From Arthrobacter sp. ISL-48 (GTDB taxonomy: Bacteria > Actinomycetota > Actinomycetes > Actinomycetales > Micrococcaceae), in the NCBI RefSeq assembly GCF_018613805.1, contig NZ_JAGGPL010000022.1:1-64000 (forward strand): a stretch of DNA of 64,000 nucleotides, written 5' to 3'. Under the pieces are notes generated by a model that had not been told where the DNA came from, ran no database searches, and saw nothing but the letters and a program-made list of their open reading frames with translations. Position numbers and translations under genes: made by a program. Positions 23,124-31,858 of this stretch are shown here, one piece after another. Every line of letters begins with the position of its first letter. Position 1 is the first letter of the stretch.

Positions 23124-26100
23124 ACTGCTGCTTCTTCCAGTTCCAGGGTTTCCAGTCCGCTGCCCTCGGTTCGGGTCGCGGATTCGGGGCCGCCGAGGAC
23201 TACCACGGCCTCGCCCGCGACCACCTGGGAACCGGCATCCTGCAGGACGCGGAGCACCATGCCGTCACAGGGTGCTTCCAACACTGTTTCCATTTTCATT
23301 GCCTCGAGGGATACCAGCGGCTGACCCTTCACCACCCGGTCGCCGGCGGCCACATCAACCTTCCAGACGCTCGCCGCGAAAGGTGCAGAGACGAGGAACC
23401 CTCCATCCGGAACAACGACCTCGTCTGCCGCCGGCGCCGCAACGGCGGCCAACGCGTCAAGGCGGTCAAACTCGCCGGCGTCCGCCCATGCCTGCCGTTC
23501 CACGGCGAACGCCGCTCCCTGCTTTTCCCGGAACGCCGCAATGGACCCGTGGTTTTCCTTCAGGAACACTTCATGCTCTTCCAGCGAGAACGTGCCGTCC
23601 TCGATCTCGACGCCCCGGCCCCTCCCGGCGGCCATGTCGGCCCGCAGGTCCAGGAGTTCCTCGGGGCTGACCGGGTACCAGGAGATCCGGTCGAAGAAGC
23701 GGAGCAGCCAGGGCGAGCCAGGCTCGAACGGGGCAGAGTCCGCGTAGCGGGACCAGACCTGGGTGGTGCGGCCCACGAACTGGTAGCCGCCGGGTCCTTC
23801 CATCCCGTAAATGCACATGTATGCCCCGCCGATGCCCACCGCGTTCTCGGGCGTCCAGGTGCGGGCGGGGTTGTACTTGGTGGTGACCAAACGGTGCCGC
23901 GGGTCCAGCGGCGTGGCCACCGGGGCGCCAAGGTAGACATCGCCCAATCCGAGGACCAGGTATTCAGCGTTGAAGACGGTGTCGAAGACGTCGTTGACGG
24001 AGTCCAGTCCGTTGATCCGGCGGATGAACTCGATATTCCAGGGGCACCAGGGGGCGTCGTCCCGGACACCTGCCATGTAACGCGCAATCGCTTCGCGGGT
24101 GGCGGGGTCGTCCCAGGACAGCGGAAGCCGGACAGTACGGCTGGGAACCACCAGTTCGGAACTCGCCGGCAGGGCCGCCTCGATCTCCTCAACCAGTCCC
24201 AGCAGGTGCCTGGTCGGCAGGACCGACGGGTCCACCTTGATCTGGAGGGAGCGGATTCCCGGGGTGAGGTCCACGATGCCTGGCACCCGCAGTTGCTCGA
24301 TGTGCTGGTGCAGGGCGTGAACCCTGGCGCGGAGGCCGAGGTCCAGCACCATCTCGCCATATTCCACCAGGAGGTTGTCGTCGCCGGAGCGCCGGTAGGT
24401 GACCGCGGGCCGGGCTGGCCCTTCCGGCACCCGGCCCAGCACGCCGTCGTCGCCGTCCCCCCGTGCAGCGCGTTGCCCTTCGCCTTGGCCCGTGGCAGGT
24501 CTTGCCGCCCCGGCAAAGTGGTTCGCCGATGAGGGGTCCGCTGACCATCCGGCGTCGCCGGGCAGTACCAGCTGTCGGCCAGGGCCCAGGTCCTTGGCCG
24601 ACGGCGCCTGGCTGACTTTGATGGGAACGAACCTGACCTTGTCCCCCGGCCGGAGCTGGCCGAGCTTCCAGCGGTCCCCCGTCACAACGGTGACCGGACA
24701 GACAAACCCGCCCAGGCTGGGTCCGTCCGGTCCCAGCAGGATAGGCGTGTCACCGGTGAAGTCGAGCGCGCCCACGGAGTACGCAGTGTCGTGGATGTTC
24801 GAGGGGTGCAGACCTGCTTCGCCACCGTCGGTCCGCGCCCATCGGGGCTTGGGCCCGGTCAGCCGGACTCCTGTGCGGGCCGAATTGAAGTGAACCTCGT
24901 ACTCCGCGGCGTACAGCTCTTTGATGTCCTCCCGCTGGAAGAATTCCGGGGCTCCGTGCGGACCTTCGGCCACGGCCAGCTCCCAGGTCGAGGTCAGAGC
25001 AGGCCGGCTGTCCAGCGGCACCTCGGCGGCCACTGCTATTTCAACACCGGGGCCGGCCGCAGGTTTCACTGCACGAAGCACATCGCCTGCACGCAAGACG
25101 CGGCCGGCGTGGCCGCCGAACTGGCCGAGGGTGAAGGTGGAAGCACTGCCCAGGTACTGCGGTATATCCAGGCCGCCCTGGAACAGGATGTAGCCGCGGA
25201 GCCCGCGGCCCCCGGCCGTGCCGACGTCGAGGGTTCCTCCCCCTTGGACCACGACGGGCACCCACGTGGGCACCTCGGCCCCGTCAACTGTGACGGAAAC
25301 GTCCGCGCCGGTGACGCAGACGGTGGTGGCGTGCGTGAACGTCAGGCTGGGACCGGTCATGGTGAACTCCAGCCCGGGCGCGCCCTCCGGGTTGCCCAAT
25401 GCTGTGTTGCCCAGCCGGAAGGACAGGTCATCCATGGGGCCGCTCGGCGGAACACCGATCTGCCACAGCCCGGTCCTGCCGGGCCAGTCCTGAACGCTCG
25501 TCTGCAGTCCCGGGCGGCCCACCGTGATCCTTGGTTCTGGATCTCCGACTGTATCCAGCGTGTTGGTGGAGTGCTGGACGCTGCGGACGACGTCCAGCCC
25601 GCCCACAGCGCGGAGCAGCCCCAGATTGGTCTCGATACCGTCGATCCGGGTGTCGGCGAGCGCGGCGGACAGCCGGTCGAAGGCTTCGCACCGGGTTGTT
25701 CCGGCGGTGATGATTTTGCCCAGGAGGGGATCGTAGTTGGTAGAAACCTCTGTGCCGGTTTCCACCCAGGCGTCCACGCGGACGCCCTCTGTAACGGGGA
25801 AAACAGCGTTGGTGACCGTCCCGGCGCTGGGCTGGAACCCGCGGGCAGGGTCCTCGGCATACAGTCGGGCTTCCACTGCACTGCCTGAAACCGGGACGCT
25901 GTCCGGTACGCCGGCAAGGACCGTTTTGGCCTCCGCGCCGCCCTGCGCCAGCCGTAGCATCCACTCCACTAGGTCCACGCCGGTGATGGCCTCGGTGACG
26001 GGATGCTCCACCTGGAGCCGGGCGTTGACCTCCAGGAAGGAGGCTTCGCGGCGGGAAGAATCGTAGACGAACTCGACGGTCCCGGCGGAGCGGTAGCTGA

Positions 26101-26899
26101 GGGAGGCGCACAGTTCACGGGAGCTGCGGTGAAGTTCTTCCCGCAGCTCGTCGGGCAGATCCGGAGCGGGTGCTTCCTCCAGGACTTTTTGGTGGCGGCG
26201 CTGCAGAGAGCAGTCCCGGTCCCCGAGGCTGACCACCCGGCCGTCGCCGTCGCCGAAGATCTGTACTTCGATGTGCCGCGCGTTTTCGACGTACCGCTCG
26301 GCGAAGACACCGGCGGTGCCGAAACTGGCGCTGGCCAGCCGGGCCACGCGGGGGAAGCTCTCCAGGAGCTCGACCCCGGTGCGGCAGACCGTCATGCCGA
26401 TCCCGCCGCCGCCGCCGGTGGCCTTGAGTATCAGTGGGAAGCCGATCGCGACGCTGGCCGCGATCGCCTCGTCCACGTCAGCCAGAAGCCCTGACCCGGC
26501 AATCATGGGTACGCCGGCGGCATTTGCGGCATCCCGGGCGGTGTGCTTGGTGCCGAAGATACGCAGCTGCTCAGCCGTGGGACCGACAAAGACCAGTCCT
26601 GCCGCTTCGACAGATTCCGCGAAAGCTGCATCCTCGGAAAGAAATCCGTACCCGGGGTGGATGGCTCCGGCCCCGGTGGACTTGGCGGCGGCCAGGAGCG
26701 CGTCCACGCGGAGGTAGGACTCCTTGGCCGGTGCGGGACCCAGCAGCACGGCCTCATCTGCAAGCTTGACGTGGCGTGCGCCGCGGTCCGCGTCAGAGAA
26801 CACGGCAACGGTCCGCAATCCCAGTTTTCGGGCCGATTCGATGATGCGGCACGCAATTTCGCCGCGGTTGGCGATCAGCAGGCTATCAAAGTTGCTCAC
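23120..26899 (-). CDS. biotin-dependent urea/guanidine carboxylase
   Basis: 1259 residues from the GTG at 26899, which overlaps the UAAP2 stop (GTGA). Domains: biotin carboxylase (1 to about 450; LLIANRGEIACRII, TGGGGGIGMTV, DCSLQRRHQKVLEEAP, EVNARLQVEHPVTEA), carboxyltransferase made of AHS2 (about 470-770; GLQTSVQDWPGRTGLW) and AHS1 (about 860-1060; YMCIYGMEGPGGYQFVGRT), and biotin carrier (biotinyl Lys near 1202 in SLEAMKMETVLEAP). Between the carboxyltransferase halves is a 60-residue low-complexity insert. Urea and guanidine carboxylases share this design; the two DUF1989 genes just upstream favour guanidine as substrate. Bicarbonate and ATP are the co-substrates. Confidence 0.9.
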   Translation of the reverse strand: MSNFDSLLIANRGEIACRIIESARKLGLRTVAVFSDADRGARHVKLADEAVLLGPAPAKESYLRVDALLAAAKSTGAGAIHPGYGFLSEDAAFAESVEAAGLVFVGPTAEQLRIFGTKHTARDAANAAGVPMIAGSGLLADVDEAIAASVAIGFPLILKATGGGGGIGMTVCRTGVELLESFPRVARLASASFGTAGVFAERYVENARHIEVQIFGDGDGRVVSLGDRDCSLQRRHQKVLEEAPAPDLPDELREELHRSSRELCASLSYRSAGTVEFVYDSSRREASFLEVNARLQVEHPVTEAITGVDLVEWMLRLAQGGAEAKTVLAGVPDSVPVSGSAVEARLYAEDPARGFQPSAGTVTNAVFPVTEGVRVDAWVETGTEVSTNYDPLLGKIITAGTTRCEAFDRLSAALADTRIDGIETNLGLLRAVGGLDVVRSVQHSTNTLDTVGDPEPRITVGRPGLQTSVQDWPGRTGLWQIGVPPSGPMDDLSFRLGNTALGNPEGAPGLEFTMTGPSLTFTHATTVCVTGADVSVTVDGAEVPTWVPVVVQGGGTLDVGTAGGRGLRGYILFQGGLDIPQYLGSASTFTLGQFGGHAGRVLRAGDVLRAVKPAAGPGVEIAVAAEVPLDSRPALTSTWELAVAEGPHGAPEFFQREDIKELYAAEYEVHFNSARTGVRLTGPKPRWARTDGGEAGLHPSNIHDTAYSVGALDFTGDTPILLGPDGPSLGGFVCPVTVVTGDRWKLGQLRPGDKVRFVPIKVSQAPSAKDLGPGRQLVLPGDAGWSADPSSANHFAGAARPATGQGEGQRAARGDGDDGVLGRVPEGPARPAVTYRRSGDDNLLVEYGEMVLDLGLRARVHALHQHIEQLRVPGIVDLTPGIRSLQIKVDPSVLPTRHLLGLVEEIEAALPASSELVVPSRTVRLPLSWDDPATREAIARYMAGVRDDAPWCPWNIEFIRRINGLDSVNDVFDTVFNAEYLVLGLGDVYLGAPVATPLDPRHRLVTTKYNPARTWTPENAVGIGGAYMCIYGMEGPGGYQFVGRTTQVWSRYADSAPFEPGSPWLLRFFDRISWYPVSPEELLDLRADMAAGRGRGVEIEDGTFSLEEHEVFLKENHGSIAAFREKQGAAFAVERQAWADAGEFDRLDALAAVAAPAADEVVVPDGGFLVSAPFAASVWKVDVAAGDRVVKGQPLVSLEAMKMETVLEAPCDGMVLRVLQDAGSQVVAGEAVVVLGGPESATRTEGSGLETLELEEAAV

Positions 26900-27573
26900 A
26901 GGGCTGCCTCCGGCCGGGTGACGATCATCCGGACAGGGGTGGGATTGAAGCCATTGCACGGGTTGTTGATCTGCGGGCAGTTGGAGACGAGTACCAGCGT
27001 GTCCACCTGCGCCATCAATGCCACGCGCTTGCCCGGCGCCGAAAGGCCGTCAACAATGCCCAGGGCACCGTCCGGGTCCACGGGAACGTTCATGAACCAG
27101 TTGATGTTGGAAACCAGGTCACGCTTCCCCAGGCCCCAGTGGGAACCCTCGATGAGGAAGTTCTCCACGCAGGCGTGCTGTTCACGGGTGTGCTGGCCGT
27201 ACCGGAGGGTGTTGGATTCCTGCGAGCATGCGCCGCCTATAGTGTCGTGGACTCCCACCTCGTCAGCCACCACTGTCATCAGGGCAACTCCGGTATCCGC
27301 CCGCAGCACGGAACCCGTGGTCAGGACGATCGACTGCTGCTGGGCGATAGTGACCGCTGCCGAGTAGCGCACGGAGGTGTCCTCCGCGGCGTACAGCAGG
27401 CAGTCCACCGCCTGGTTTCCTTCCAGGTCCACGATGGTCAACACGTCACCGGCTGCCACCACCGCTGACCACGGGCCGCGTGCTTCAACAAATTCGTCGA
27501 GGACCACTTCCCCGGGTGTGAGTGCGATACGGCCCGCGTCCGGGATGTGGCTGTTTGCAATGGCGGTGTTCAT
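26896..27573 (-). CDS. DUF1989 protein UAAP2 (carboxyguanidine deiminase subunit)
   Basis: 225 residues. Belongs to the urea-carboxylase-associated DUF1989 family: VVAAGDVLTIVDLEGNQAVDCLLYAA, GGACSQESNTLRYGQHT and the C-terminal CPQINNPCNGFNPTPV with a conserved Cys pair. In guanidine-degrading bacteria the paired DUF1989 proteins (CgdA/CgdB) deiminate carboxyguanidine to allophanate, the step between the carboxylase and AtzF (established for the family; inferred here). Overlaps the preceding gene by ATGA and the following one by GTGA. Confidence 0.88.
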   Translation of the reverse strand: MNTAIANSHIPDAGRIALTPGEVVLDEFVEARGPWSAVVAAGDVLTIVDLEGNQAVDCLLYAAEDTSVRYSAAVTIAQQQSIVLTTGSVLRADTGVALMTVVADEVGVHDTIGGACSQESNTLRYGQHTREQHACVENFLIEGSHWGLGKRDLVSNINWFMNVPVDPDGALGIVDGLSAPGKRVALMAQVDTLVLVSNCPQINNPCNGFNPTPVRMIVTRPEAAL

Positions 27574-28451
27574 CGGGCATTCCTTGCGGTCTGGTCGTGT
27601 TCGGTGTTGCGGAGTGCCTGGAGGTGTTCGGGAGCCAGAGGCCCGGCAAGCTGGCCCGCCTCCAGTGCTGCCAGGTCTTGCGGCGCTTGCCAGGCGACGA
27701 CGTCAACGGCCGTCCCGGTGAAGCTGGGGCGGGGATCCAGCGGGTGCGACGTGTTGGCGAGCACCAGCACCACGTCCATTTGGAGCAAAAGTTCGACGGC
27801 GGCGCCTGGTCCTGCGCTTCCCGTGAAAGCGATGGTGCCGGCGGGGTCAACGGCGATGCCTTTGAAGAAGGACAGCGACGGCGCCACGTCGCGGGAGCCC
27901 AGCCCGCTCTTCAGGGCTCCGAGGGTGAGCAGTTCCCGGGCCGCGGGCGAGGCGCTGTGGGCGCTTCCGGCGCCGTACCGTGCCGTGTTTCCGGCCAGCG
28001 TGGTGGCACCTGTCAGTGCGTCATGGCGGGAAGCGGTGTCAGCCACGATCGTGGCCATCAGCCGGCCGGCATCGGAAAGCAGCGGGTGGCCTGGCCCGGG
28101 GTAGGCCTGCCAGGGGACCTTGACGGTGTCCGCCACATTGAGGCGTTCGTGGAGGGCGCCAGCCCGGTACAGGAGGGTATGCACGCAAGCGTCACCGGAG
28201 GTGTCTGTGAGCCTGACCCTGGTACCGCGCGCCAGCTGCATGGTGGTGTAGCGCCCGAAGGCCAGGGATTCGGCCCAGGTCAGGGACGCGGCGGCGCCGC
28301 CCGGAACTCCCTCCAGCAGGCGATCCGGGGCCGAAGCGGCCGGCACGTAGCGCATGGTGTCCACCATCCTGCCGTGCTCTTCCCGGGCATGGGCGCGGGC
28401 GCCGGCCGTGGTGGCGGTGCGGGTTGCTGGTGTTTTGATGGTCTGTGTCAT
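27570..28451 (-). CDS. DUF1989 protein UAAP1 (carboxyguanidine deiminase subunit)
   Basis: 293 residues, AGGA before the ATG. The partner of the DUF1989 protein at 26896: LAFGRYTTMQLARGTRVRL, TSGDACVHTLLYRAG, PLLSDAGRLMATIVADTASRHDALTG and VELLLQMDVVLVLANTSHPLDP. About 40 N-terminal residues are extra and flexible. With UAAP2 it would form the heteromeric deiminase. Second gene of the five-gene operon permease - UAAP1 - UAAP2 - carboxylase - allophanate hydrolase. Confidence 0.87.
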   Translation of the reverse strand: MTQTIKTPATRTATTAGARAHAREEHGRMVDTMRYVPAASAPDRLLEGVPGGAAASLTWAESLAFGRYTTMQLARGTRVRLTDTSGDACVHTLLYRAGALHERLNVADTVKVPWQAYPGPGHPLLSDAGRLMATIVADTASRHDALTGATTLAGNTARYGAGSAHSASPAARELLTLGALKSGLGSRDVAPSLSFFKGIAVDPAGTIAFTGSAGPGAAVELLLQMDVVLVLANTSHPLDPRPSFTGTAVDVVAWQAPQDLAALEAGQLAGPLAPEHLQALRNTEHDQTARNAR

Positions 28452-28535
28452 GTCAGTCCTGTGGGTTGTTCTAAAGCAGTCGTTCCAACGCCGTGCTTCT
28501 GGCGAAGAAATTGGCGGGCTTGAGGTGGGTCTTTC

Positions 28536-30038
28536 TCAGGCGGTCGCTGCCAGGTTGCGGCGGCGGACCCAGATGCCCAGGAGAAGCACGACTATCACCA
28601 TGAGCGGCGCTGAGTAGAGGAGGAAGCCGTTCTCGCCGGAGGGGTCATAGACCTCGGGACGGGGCCAGGCGAGGTTGACCACCATCACGGCTCCGTATAG
28701 GACGGCAAGGATGTTGACTGGCAGGCCCCAGCGGCCGAGAGAGAAGAGCCCCGCGGGCATGGTTTGCCCTACCCGGCTCCAGTCCCCGCGGAGTCGGTTG
28801 ATTAGCTGCGGCACCGTGACCAGGAGGTAGGCCAGGTAAACCATAACGATGCAGACGCTGCACAGGGTGGTGAACAGGGAAGCGTTGCCGACGTTGATGG
28901 CAAGCACACCGACCGCCAGCGCGCCGATGACGATGGAGGGCCACATGGGCGTACCCCGCGTGGGGTGCACCGAGGACAGCAAGGCAGAAGCGGGAAGCTT
29001 GCCGTCCCGGGCCATGGAGAACACCAGGCGGGAACCGGCGGTCTGGATGGCCAGGGTGCAGACGAAGATGGCGATGGCCACGTCCACCAGCAGTACCTTG
29101 CCCCAAAAGGTGCCCAGGACAGCTGTCAGCACGTAAGGCAGACCTTCGGTGGCCAGCCGGCCGTCGTCGAGGCTCGGCGCCGCCATCAGGGCGGTGATGA
29201 TCATGAGCGCTCCGCCGATGCCGGAGATGAGCAGGGCGGAGAGGATGGTCCGCGGGGCCGTGCGGCGCGGGTCCTTGGTTTCTTCGGACAGCTCGCCGGC
29301 GGAGTTGAATCCCACCATGACGTAGGCGGCCATTAGGCCGGAGACCAGAAATGCTCCCACAGGACCGAGTCCGGATCCTTGAATCACCGTTGTGTCAGCA
29401 ACGACGCCCGGCCCGCGCTGGGCCGCCGTGAGGAGGGCAAGGACTACAGCGATGACGCCGACGATTTCGCAAGTCACTCCAACGGAATTCACGTGGGCCA
29501 TGAGCTTAACGCCCAGGGAGTTGATGACGGTGGTGGCTACCAGGAGAACAGCCCCGAGGACCACGGCGTTCGCGGCTCCCGTGACGGTGTTTAGGGCCGG
29601 CTCACCGCCCACCACCTGGAAGCCGCCCCAGAGCTGCGGCAGCACCACCTGCAGTGCGATGGCGGCGGCAGCAGCAGTAACCACTTGCGCGATGGCCATG
29701 AACCAGCCGGCGAACCAGCCCACGGCCTCGCCGCCGACACGCCTGGCCCACTGGTATACGGCGCCGGACAGCGGATAGCGGGCGGCGAGTTCTGCGAAAT
29801 TCAAGGCCACAAGGAGCTGGCCCACCAGCACAACGGGCCACGTCCAGAAGAAGGCCGGCCCGGCGAACGAGTAACCGAACGCGAACAGCTGGAAGATGGT
29901 GGTCAGGATGGAGACGAAGGAGAAACCGGCGGCGAACGAAGCATAGCGGCCGAGCTTTCGATGGAGAGTGGGCTGATAGCCAAGGGACGTCAGATCTGCA
30001 TCGTCCTGATGGACGGTGGGAAGAACGGTTGAAGTCAT
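28536..30038 (-). CDS. APC-superfamily permease, probable guanidine or related nitrogen-compound uptake
   Basis: 500 residues from ATG 30038, with CGGAGG five bases upstream; the longer frame to 30065 has no ribosome site. About 12 membrane helices. Family markers: FGYSFAGPAFFWTWPVVLVGQ, RYPLSGAVYQWARRVGGEAVGW, AYVMVGFNSAGELSEETKDPRRTAPR (APC consensus E-T-K-D-P-R-R). Such permeases are common neighbours of urea/guanidine carboxylase operons. It leads the operon, 84 bases before UAAP1. The last residues (WVRRRNLAATA) are cytoplasmic. Confidence 0.88.
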   Translation of the reverse strand: MTSTVLPTVHQDDADLTSLGYQPTLHRKLGRYASFAAGFSFVSILTTIFQLFAFGYSFAGPAFFWTWPVVLVGQLLVALNFAELAARYPLSGAVYQWARRVGGEAVGWFAGWFMAIAQVVTAAAAAIALQVVLPQLWGGFQVVGGEPALNTVTGAANAVVLGAVLLVATTVINSLGVKLMAHVNSVGVTCEIVGVIAVVLALLTAAQRGPGVVADTTVIQGSGLGPVGAFLVSGLMAAYVMVGFNSAGELSEETKDPRRTAPRTILSALLISGIGGALMIITALMAAPSLDDGRLATEGLPYVLTAVLGTFWGKVLLVDVAIAIFVCTLAIQTAGSRLVFSMARDGKLPASALLSSVHPTRGTPMWPSIVIGALAVGVLAINVGNASLFTTLCSVCIVMVYLAYLLVTVPQLINRLRGDWSRVGQTMPAGLFSLGRWGLPVNILAVLYGAVMVVNLAWPRPEVYDPSGENGFLLYSAPLMVIVVLLLGIWVRRRNLAATA

Positions 30039-30178
30039 CGGAACCTCCGGGGGCTGGGACGGCATGGGGGTAAAGCCTCCCGGCAGCGCAGCGTTCGGCC
30101 GATGGCTGCTTATTACCGGTCACTTGATAGTTTTCCAGCGCCGTGTCCCCAAACAGTTTCACTTCTGTAAAAGGCGCA

Positions 30179-30210
30179 TTGACATCTTGTTTCCGGCTCT
30201 TTTCCATACC
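30179..30210 (+). promoter_or_regulatory. divergent permease/regulator control region with candidate promoter
   Basis: The 226 bases 30039-30264 separate the permease from the divergent TetR gene. TTGACA at 30179-30184 could be the -35 of the regulator gene, with a weak -10 near 30203-30209. The region is AT-richer than its surroundings. I looked for a guanidine-I (ykkC) riboswitch on the minus strand and saw no clear core, and no clean AmtR palindrome, only the half-like GAAAACTATCAAG near 30123-30135. Confidence 0.3.
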
Positions 30211-30264
30211 CTCACATCTCCTGAGGTTGCCGTTCGCCCCGTGCCGGGATGCAAGAATGAAGCA

Positions 30265-30936
30265 GTGACTTCAGCCGGACCGGGACGACCTCGCCACCAG
30301 CAGCCCTCCCGACCAGGGGCCACCGCCCGCGACGAAATCCTCGATGCGGCTGCTGAGCTTTTCACCACCCAAGGCTTCGCGAGCACTTCCACCAGGTCCA
30401 TTGCGGACGCCGTCGGAATCAGGCAGTCCTCGCTGTACCACCACTTCAAGACCAAGGACGACATCCTCGAGGACCTCCTCGAGGGCACCGTGTCCGGAGG
30501 GCTGAAGTTTGCGCGGGCTGTCGCCGCCTCGGCCCGGGGCGACGGCACGGCTGGAAGCCGGCTTCACGCCGTCGCCCTCTATGACGGCACCCAGCTCTGC
30601 GGGGCCCGCTGGAACCTCGGGATTCTCTACCATCTGCCCGAGGTCCGGAGTGCACGCTTTGGGCGGTTCCTGGCCGACCGGCAGGAGCTGCGCAGCCTGT
30701 ACGGCAAACTGGGTGCCGGCCTGTCTCCCGCCAGCGGTGCCGGGAACCCGGACGCGAGCTGCGGCGACTTCACCTTCCGCCTGGTCGAATCCCTGATCAA
30801 TCTCAGAGCAGATGGGTTGGCCACGCCGGAATCTCCGCTGCAGGCGGCAGATGCGGGACTCATCCTCTGCGGCCTGGTTGACGAACTGCCCGCTGCGCGG
30901 GCGGAGAGCGGCGCGCTGATCGAACGCCTCGGGTAA
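30265..30936 (+). CDS. AmtR-like TetR-family nitrogen regulator
   Basis: 223 residues from the GTG at 30265; reading further upstream gives no family match. N-terminal TetR HTH: RDEILDAAAELFTTQGF, TSTRSIADAVGIRQSSLYHHF, KTKDDIL. The wording matches the AmtR nitrogen regulator of corynebacteria (DEILDA.AELFT.QGFA.TST..IADAVGIRQ.SLYYHF) and continues with ARWNLGILYHLPEVRS, like the T-K-W-N-V-G-x-L-Y-x-L-P segment of AmtR. It diverges from the permease operon and so probably represses it until nitrogen is short. Whether it answers to GlnK, as AmtR does, or to a small ligand is open. Confidence 0.82.
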   Translation: MTSAGPGRPRHQQPSRPGATARDEILDAAAELFTTQGFASTSTRSIADAVGIRQSSLYHHFKTKDDILEDLLEGTVSGGLKFARAVAASARGDGTAGSRLHAVALYDGTQLCGARWNLGILYHLPEVRSARFGRFLADRQELRSLYGKLGAGLSPASGAGNPDASCGDFTFRLVESLINLRADGLATPESPLQAADAGLILCGLVDELPAARAESGALIERLG

Positions 30937-30999
30937 GATCCTTCGGTTTGCGGCGGACCGCGGCTGCCAGCAAGCAGGTACCTCGGCTAGGCTCGGAAC

Positions 31000-31833
31000 A
31001 TGACGCGTGAGAACATCAAGACCCCCGACGGCGGCACGCTGGAGGTATTTTCCACCGGCGCGGAACTTGCCTCAGCCGGTTCCGGCGTGGTGGTTGTTCC
31101 GCCCTCCATGGTGACGGCCGCCGACTACACCAAGTTTGCGCAGAAACTCAGCGCGGCGCTGGGCCGCCCCGTTCACACGTTCAACCGGCGCGGCCGGGGA
31201 TCCTCGTCACCGCAGCCCGAGGACTACACGCTGGATGTGGATATCCGGGACCTCGACGCCGTCATGAAGCACACGTCCAGCACGGACGTTTTCGGGCACA
31301 GCTTCGGCGGCGCCGTTGCCTTGCATGCAGCCCGCACCCTTCCGGTGGAGAGGCTTGCGGTCTATGACCCGGCTGTGTCCGTGAACGGCAGCGTCAAAGC
31401 GGACTGGACCGCGGAGTACGAACGTGCGACGGCGGCCGGGGACGACGACCGCGCCCTCGCCGTCCTCACCAAGGGCCTGGAGACCGGTGGCGCGTTCTCC
31501 CGGATGCCGCTGTCCATGCTCACCATCGCCAACAAACTCACGGCGGGCACGTCCATGGGCAAGCAGATGCGGGAGCTGATGCGCACCGGCGTGCGGGAAA
31601 TCAAGGCGATCATCGCCGCCGACATGCCCGCCGAGCCATTCCTGGAACTGCCGTTGGAAACCCTGATCGTGGTGGGCGAGAAGAGCCCGGCGTACTTCGG
31701 GGTGGCCTGTGGCCAGATCCACGACGTCCTGTCCGGGTCCAGCTACACCATCCTGCCTGGCCTCGGCCACGACGGCGTCCTGCGGGCTCCGGACAAGCTC
31801 ATCACCGAGCTCAGGGACTTCTACGCCGGCTGA
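31000..31833 (+). CDS. alpha/beta hydrolase
   Basis: 277 residues. HTFNRRGRGSSSPQPEDYTLD, nucleophile elbow VFGHSFGGAVALHAARTLP with Ser in S-F-G-G, acid region TLIVVGEKSPAYF and a possible His in LPGLGHDGVLRAPD. Close in plan to the hydrolase at 20318-21262. Substrate unknown. Starts 63 bases after the TetR regulator on the same strand and could be read through from it. Confidence 0.8.
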   Translation: MTRENIKTPDGGTLEVFSTGAELASAGSGVVVVPPSMVTAADYTKFAQKLSAALGRPVHTFNRRGRGSSSPQPEDYTLDVDIRDLDAVMKHTSSTDVFGHSFGGAVALHAARTLPVERLAVYDPAVSVNGSVKADWTAEYERATAAGDDDRALAVLTKGLETGGAFSRMPLSMLTIANKLTAGTSMGKQMRELMRTGVREIKAIIAADMPAEPFLELPLETLIVVGEKSPAYFGVACGQIHDVLSGSSYTILPGLGHDGVLRAPDKLITELRDFYAG

Positions 31834-31858
31834 CTCCATGTAGGTAGCACTAGGTGGG

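Noticed and set aside
30039..30264. Guanidine-I (ykkC) riboswitch upstream of the permease operon
   Set aside because: I looked for the conserved core on the minus strand and found only scattered partial matches; a covariance search is needed before claiming it.
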